Source: an uncultured Pedobacter sp.
GTDB taxonomy: Bacteria > Bacteroidota > Bacteroidia > Sphingobacteriales > Sphingobacteriaceae
Reading direction: 5' to 3'
Assembly: GCF_946480185.1 (NCBI RefSeq)
Contig: NZ_CAMLIG010000047.1
Coordinates: 1-19,702 of the forward strand
Length of the DNA stretch: 19,702 nucleotides
This document shows, piece by piece, positions 16,211 to 19,702 of this stretch (position 1 is its first letter; each line of letters starts with the position of its first letter). Below the pieces are notes generated by a model that was not told the DNA's origin, ran no database searches, and saw only the letters and a program-made list of their open reading frames with translations. Both the position numbers and the translations under genes were made by a program.

Positions 16211-18958
16211 TTAATTACTCACTGTAAAATCATAAGTACCAGAACCCACCTTTATCAAGATTTTGCCGTTTTGATACCTATAATTCTTAAGACTAGTTTT
16301 ATCTATTTCTTTCGCTCCTTCGGTAATTTTCGAATTTTGATTACCAGGCAAATAAATTACTGCAGAGGTGTTAACAGGTACTTCGGCTTTTAATTCAAAA
16401 CCATTTTCTCCTTTTTTCCATGAGCTAACTATTTTTCCATAAGGAGACAAATAGGAAGCATTAGCAAAAGTGACATCTCCAACCAATTGAGGGTTTATGA
16501 TGAAATTTTTAAATGCAATAGCATTTTCAGAAGACTTTATCCCTCCCAAACCTGTAAAAAACCATTCCATCAGATGGCCTAGCATCATGTGGTTGTTTGA
16601 AGCGTAATTTGCCCCTTGCCAAGATTCAGTTAAAGCTGTAGCACCACGGTCAAGTTGATAGCCATAACCAGGAACAGAAGAGTTGCTGTTCATATCGTAA
16701 ATTACATCAGATCGACCATTATCCTCCAGCACACGAAGTAAGTATCGATAGCCGATATCTCCTGTTGTAAGACTGTTGTTCCTATTTTTAATTTCTTTTA
16801 CCAAATTATCCAAAACATTTTGTTGATACTGAGGCTCTACCAAACCCATGTATAAAGCCATAGCATTTGATGTTTGGCTACCCGTAGCATATCCTTTGGT
16901 TTGCTTATTGAAATATTTTTTATTAAACTCTTCCTTTAATTGTTGAGCCTGCGCTTGGTATTTACGAGCATCTTCTGGCTTGTTCAGCATATTGGCTATT
17001 TTAGTGATGATGCTCAAATCATAATAATAAATTGCCGTTGCTGTTAGCCCCAATGGGGTTAATTGTGAAACTCCTGGAGGGTTTGGACCTATATCATACC
17101 AATCTCCCAAACCATGGGTTAATATGCCTTGTTTAAGCATCCCATTTAAATAGGTCATATAATTTTCCATCATGGGGTAAGATTTCTCCAAAACTCCTTT
17201 GTCGCCGTACCACTCATATAAATACCACGGCATAATTACGGAGTTGCTCCCCCATTCTGGCGAATCTCTAAATCCGCCACGAAAAATATCATACTCAGGT
17301 GCAATATCCGGAACCAGTCCGTTTTTTAACTGAGCGTCCATCATATCCGTAACTGTTTTGTTGGCTAAGTTGGGGATATCATACAGATATCGAATAGAAG
17401 CTCCAACTAGATGTGCCTCCTCAAGCCATCCCAACTTCTCACGGGTCGGACAATCTGTAAAAACACTGGCCATATTGCTTCTTATGGCCCAGTCAATTAA
17501 GCTATAAGTTTTATTAAAAAGTTCATTAGAACAGTCAAATTTCCCAGCATCTGAAGAAGAGCTTCTGGTGTGCAGACTTTTAATAGAACTAATCACTGGT
17601 AAATTATTGGGATTTGGCATTCCTTCCGGAACTGCTCCTTCTACTTGCACATACCTGAACCCATAATAGGTAAATTGCGGTTGCCATGTTTCAGATACTC
17701 CGCCTTTTAATGTGTAATCAAAATACACTGGAGTTCCAATGGGTTTTGTGGTAATCAAGCCTTTTGCATTAAGCAACTCAGAAGGTTTTAACCTTACTGT
17801 TGCCCCATTTTTTCCTTTTACAGTAAGCTGAGGAATAGCTGAGGCGTTCTGACCAAGGTCATAAACCCAAATGCCAGGTTTTGGCTCTGTTATCTTTTTT
17901 GTAGTGAAGGTAGCCAACACTTTAAGTGGAGGAGCCGTTTGAGCCATTAATTTTGGAGGCCCATCCACAATCACCGGTACACGCCAGTTTTTGTCATTAA
18001 AATTTGGAGCGTTCCAACCTGTTTGTTCTAAATTGGCATTATAATCTTCGCCACCATAAATGCTGGTAAAAGTGATAGGACCAGCATGAGTTTTCCAGGT
18101 ATTATTACTAATTATGCTTTCGCTACTTCCATCAGCATATTCTAAAACCACTCTACAAATCATTTTAGGAAAACCATAAGCGAGTTCCAGTTTCCTATAT
18201 CTATCTCCACGTGGAATAAAATAAAATCCATTCCCCAACATCACTCCTATGGTGTTCTTTCCTTGCTTCAATTTATTGGTAATGTCAAACGGCACATACA
18301 AAGCTGTTTTTTCATACTGTGTCCATCCGGCATCTAAAAAATGATCTCCAACTTTACTTCCGTTTAAACTGAAATCAAAATGCCCTAAACCAGCAATAAA
18401 AGCAGTAGCTCTTTTTAGCTTTTTACTAATGGTAAATTCCTTTCTCAACAAAGGCAATGTGTCATTTATTGCTGATGGATTTCCACCTTGTCCCGGAAGT
18501 ACCTTTAATGAATCTGGCAATTTGTTAAAAGCAATCCATTGGGCCCCTTTCCAGTCCGCTTTATCAAAAAGACCTGTTTGCCAGCGGTTCGTTTCGCTCC
18601 ATTTAGAAACATTTTTATGGTTATCCCAAACCATTACTTTCCAATAGTAGCTTTTAACGGGTGAGAGTTTTCTACCATCATAAATAATTTGAATAGATGA
18701 TGAAGTCATCACTTTTTTAGTGTCCCATATATTTCCTATATTCTTATCAATGCTAGAAACATCATCAGAAACTATAATCCTATAAGCAATTTGTCTCACC
18801 TCTCTTTGAGAGGAACTGATTTCCCAACTTAAATTTGGATGCGGGTTTTCCACACCAATAGGATTGGTCTGATAAATTGATCTAAGCTCCTTAACCTTGA
18901 GCGTTTGAGCGTTAGCCTGTAATGAAAGCAATAAGAAAATTAATGTCAATTTATTCAT
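16211..18958 (-). CDS. GH78 alpha-L-rhamnosidase
   Basis: Exo-enzyme that releases terminal alpha-L-rhamnose by an inverting mechanism; 915 residues, normal for GH78. The signal peptide is about 1-18 (SLQANAQ). Domains in order: an N-terminal fibronectin-like domain (about 22-140, VENPHPNLSWEISS); the Bac_rhamnosid_N beta domain (about 155-340, GLGHFDFSLNGSKVGDHFLD); a second beta domain (about 345-455, WVYDLGQNASAI and YGFRYVQVEG); the (alpha/alpha)6 catalytic barrel (about 465-815); and a C-terminal beta domain ending SGTYDFTVSN. Catalytic landmarks are TDCPTREKLGWLEEAHL (Asp502, Glu507) and ATALTESWQGAN with Glu778, the expected general base. The position usually occupied by Asp after LGWxx is Glu514 here. 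The start is 115 bp from the uxuA stop on the same strand, and GH43 follows after 64 bp. Confidence 0.94.
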   Translation of the reverse strand: MNKLTLIFLLLSLQANAQTLKVKELRSIYQTNPIGVENPHPNLSWEISSSQREVRQIAYRIIVSDDVSSIDKNIGNIWDTKKVMTSSSIQIIYDGRKLSPVKSYYWKVMVWDNHKNVSKWSETNRWQTGLFDKADWKGAQWIAFNKLPDSLKVLPGQGGNPSAINDTLPLLRKEFTISKKLKRATAFIAGLGHFDFSLNGSKVGDHFLDAGWTQYEKTALYVPFDITNKLKQGKNTIGVMLGNGFYFIPRGDRYRKLELAYGFPKMICRVVLEYADGSSESIISNNTWKTHAGPITFTSIYGGEDYNANLEQTGWNAPNFNDKNWRVPVIVDGPPKLMAQTAPPLKVLATFTTKKITEPKPGIWVYDLGQNASAIPQLTVKGKNGATVRLKPSELLNAKGLITTKPIGTPVYFDYTLKGGVSETWQPQFTYYGFRYVQVEGAVPEGMPNPNNLPVISSIKSLHTRSSSSDAGKFDCSNELFNKTYSLIDWAIRSNMASVFTDCPTREKLGWLEEAHLVGASIRYLYDIPNLANKTVTDMMDAQLKNGLVPDIAPEYDIFRGGFRDSPEWGSNSVIMPWYLYEWYGDKGVLEKSYPMMENYMTYLNGMLKQGILTHGLGDWYDIGPNPPGVSQLTPLGLTATAIYYYDLSIITKIANMLNKPEDARKYQAQAQQLKEEFNKKYFNKQTKGYATGSQTSNAMALYMGLVEPQYQQNVLDNLVKEIKNRNNSLTTGDIGYRYLLRVLEDNGRSDVIYDMNSNSSVPGYGYQLDRGATALTESWQGANYASNNHMMLGHLMEWFFTGLGGIKSSENAIAFKNFIINPQLVGDVTFANASYLSPYGKIVSSWKKGENGFELKAEVPVNTSAVIYLPGNQNSKITEGAKEIDKTSLKNYRYQNGKILIKVGSGTYDFTVSN

Positions 18959-19073
18959 AATTTTAAATCCAATAATCTTTTTTTTAAAGGCAGATGGTTG
19001 TTGTTTTAATATTTCCTTAATTTACAATTAGCTGCCTATTGTTTTTTGAGACAGCCTCTTTTTTTTAAGACTC
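18959..19073. other. Spacer between uxuA and the rhamnosidase gene with an IS-end-like motif
   Basis: The 115-bp gap holds TTTTGAGACAGCCTC at 19044-19058 followed by a T8 run (19059-19066). Read on the minus strand it is GAGGCTGTCTCAAAA, which resembles terminal repeats of some insertion sequences; equally it could be one arm of a lost terminator. No partner arm is present here, so no terminator is called and read-through from uxuA into the rhamnosidase gene is possible. Confidence 0.35.
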
Positions 19074-19702
19074 TTAATTACCTCTGATCCCCATTTCCAA
19101 ACCTCGTAATTCTGCCAAACCTTTAAGCCTGCCAATTACAGAATAGCCGGGGTAAGTGTTGTAGTTTACATCGTCCAAGATGAGATGTCCGTGATCCGGC
19201 CGCATCGGGATATTTATAATTCCTTCGCCGTTAGATGCTCTTCTGTTCTGCTCGTTTACTACTGCTTCCATGATGGCGTACATGCTGTTGCTTCCTTCTA
19301 AATGCGGCGCTTCATAAAAACTTCCGTCGGCTTCACGTTGTACGTTGCGCAAATGCCAAAAATGCACCTTATGGCCTAAACGTTCAATCATGGTAGGCAA
19401 GTCGTTCGCTGGGTTTGCACCTAAGGAACCGGTACAAAAAGTAATGCCATTGCTGTCAGAATCTACCGCATCAACAATAAACTGCAAATCTTCTTCATTG
19501 CAGACAATCCTTGGCAAACCTAAAATAGGGAAGGGAGGGTCATCTGGGTGAATGCACATTTTAACACCTTCTTCTTCTGCCGTTGGGATAATGCCTTTTA
19601 AGAAATAAGCCAAATTCTCACGTAATTCTGCTTTGCCCACTTTAGCATATTTTGCCAAATGTTCGTTAAACTCCGGAATGGTGAAAACCTCATCAGTACC
19701 GG
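19074..19702 (-). CDS. uxuA: D-mannonate dehydratase (5' end outside the window)
   Basis: Cytoplasmic enzyme of hexuronate catabolism (EC 4.2.1.8) that dehydrates D-mannonate to 2-keto-3-deoxy-D-gluconate. About 209 C-terminal residues of roughly 390 are present; the frame is open to the window edge (FTIPEFNEHLAKYAKVG), so the gene continues beyond 19702, and a TTG at 19658 is internal rather than a start. Diagnostic motifs are GVKMCIHPDDPPFPILGLPR (Cys-x-His metal ligands), GITFCTGSLGANPANDLP (Cys), KVHFWHLRNVQ (His) and MRPDHGHLILDD (Asp); these match the Mn/Fe ligand set known for UxuA. The C-terminus YPGYSVIGRLKGLAELRGLE is typical. It is the most upstream gene seen of the minus-strand series and suggests that the glycan contains glucuronate or a related uronic acid. 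Confidence 0.95.
   Translation of the reverse strand, partial: GTDEVFTIPEFNEHLAKYAKVGKAELRENLAYFLKGIIPTAEEEGVKMCIHPDDPPFPILGLPRIVCNEEDLQFIVDAVDSDSNGITFCTGSLGANPANDLPTMIERLGHKVHFWHLRNVQREADGSFYEAPHLEGSNSMYAIMEAVVNEQNRRASNGEGIINIPMRPDHGHLILDDVNYNTYPGYSVIGRLKGLAELRGLEMGIRGN

Noticed and set aside
18429..18647. 72-codon plus-strand frame within the rhamnosidase gene
   Set aside because: It is a shadow of the 915-residue GH78 gene, with no independent features.
1..19702. CRISPR arrays, tRNA or rRNA genes, riboswitches and origins
   Set aside because: No spaced direct repeats, cloverleaf-like segments or conserved RNA motifs were recognised by reading; a covariance-model scan would be needed to exclude small structured RNAs.

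Overview
The window looks like a chromosomal segment of a soil or freshwater Bacteroidota, most likely a Sphingobacteriaceae member such as a Pedobacter or Mucilaginibacter relative. The clues are an AT-rich sequence, starts without clear Shine-Dalgarno sites, a SusC/SusD pair, lipoboxes on the binding proteins and type IX secretion (T9SS) C-terminal tails on the secreted enzymes. The genus is inferred from overall resemblance, not proven.

The segment is a polysaccharide utilisation locus (PUL). Plus strand, 261-6389: a SusC-like TonB-dependent transporter, a SusD-like lipoprotein 2 nt downstream, and a multidomain surface lipoprotein (FAS1, DNRLRE/CBM96-like, Cadherin_3-like) in the SusE/F position, closed by a strong terminator at 6410-6449. 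Next comes a secreted clan GH-A glycoside hydrolase related to agarase-type enzymes (6708-8906). It faces a minus-strand paralogue (9027-11300) across a bidirectional terminator. The two share the catalytic domain but carry different accessory domains.

Minus strand, 11581-15051, is a decay island: a sulfatase broken by many frameshifts and with the arginine of its active-site signature replaced; an SGNH hydrolase with one nonsense codon and one frameshift in the signal peptide; the C-terminal remnant of an unidentified gene; and an internally deleted, frameshifted IS982-family insertion sequence with intact inverted repeats. Minus strand, 15181-19702, is intact: a GH43 glycosidase, a GH78 alpha-L-rhamnosidase and the C-terminal half of mannonate dehydratase (uxuA), cut by the window edge.

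Taken together, T9SS-exported GH-A enzymes would cut a polymer outside the cell, SusC/SusD plus the surface lipoprotein would capture oligosaccharides, and the rhamnosidase and GH43 would trim them. UxuA would carry released hexuronate through mannonate to 2-keto-3-deoxygluconate. The ancestral locus also had a sulfatase and an esterase-like SGNH hydrolase. This implies a rhamnose- and uronate-containing glycan, formerly perhaps sulfated and acylated. The substrate is inference. No regulator (hybrid two-component system, ECF sigma/anti-sigma, SusR or AraC type) lies in the window, and no tRNA, rRNA or CRISPR array was seen.
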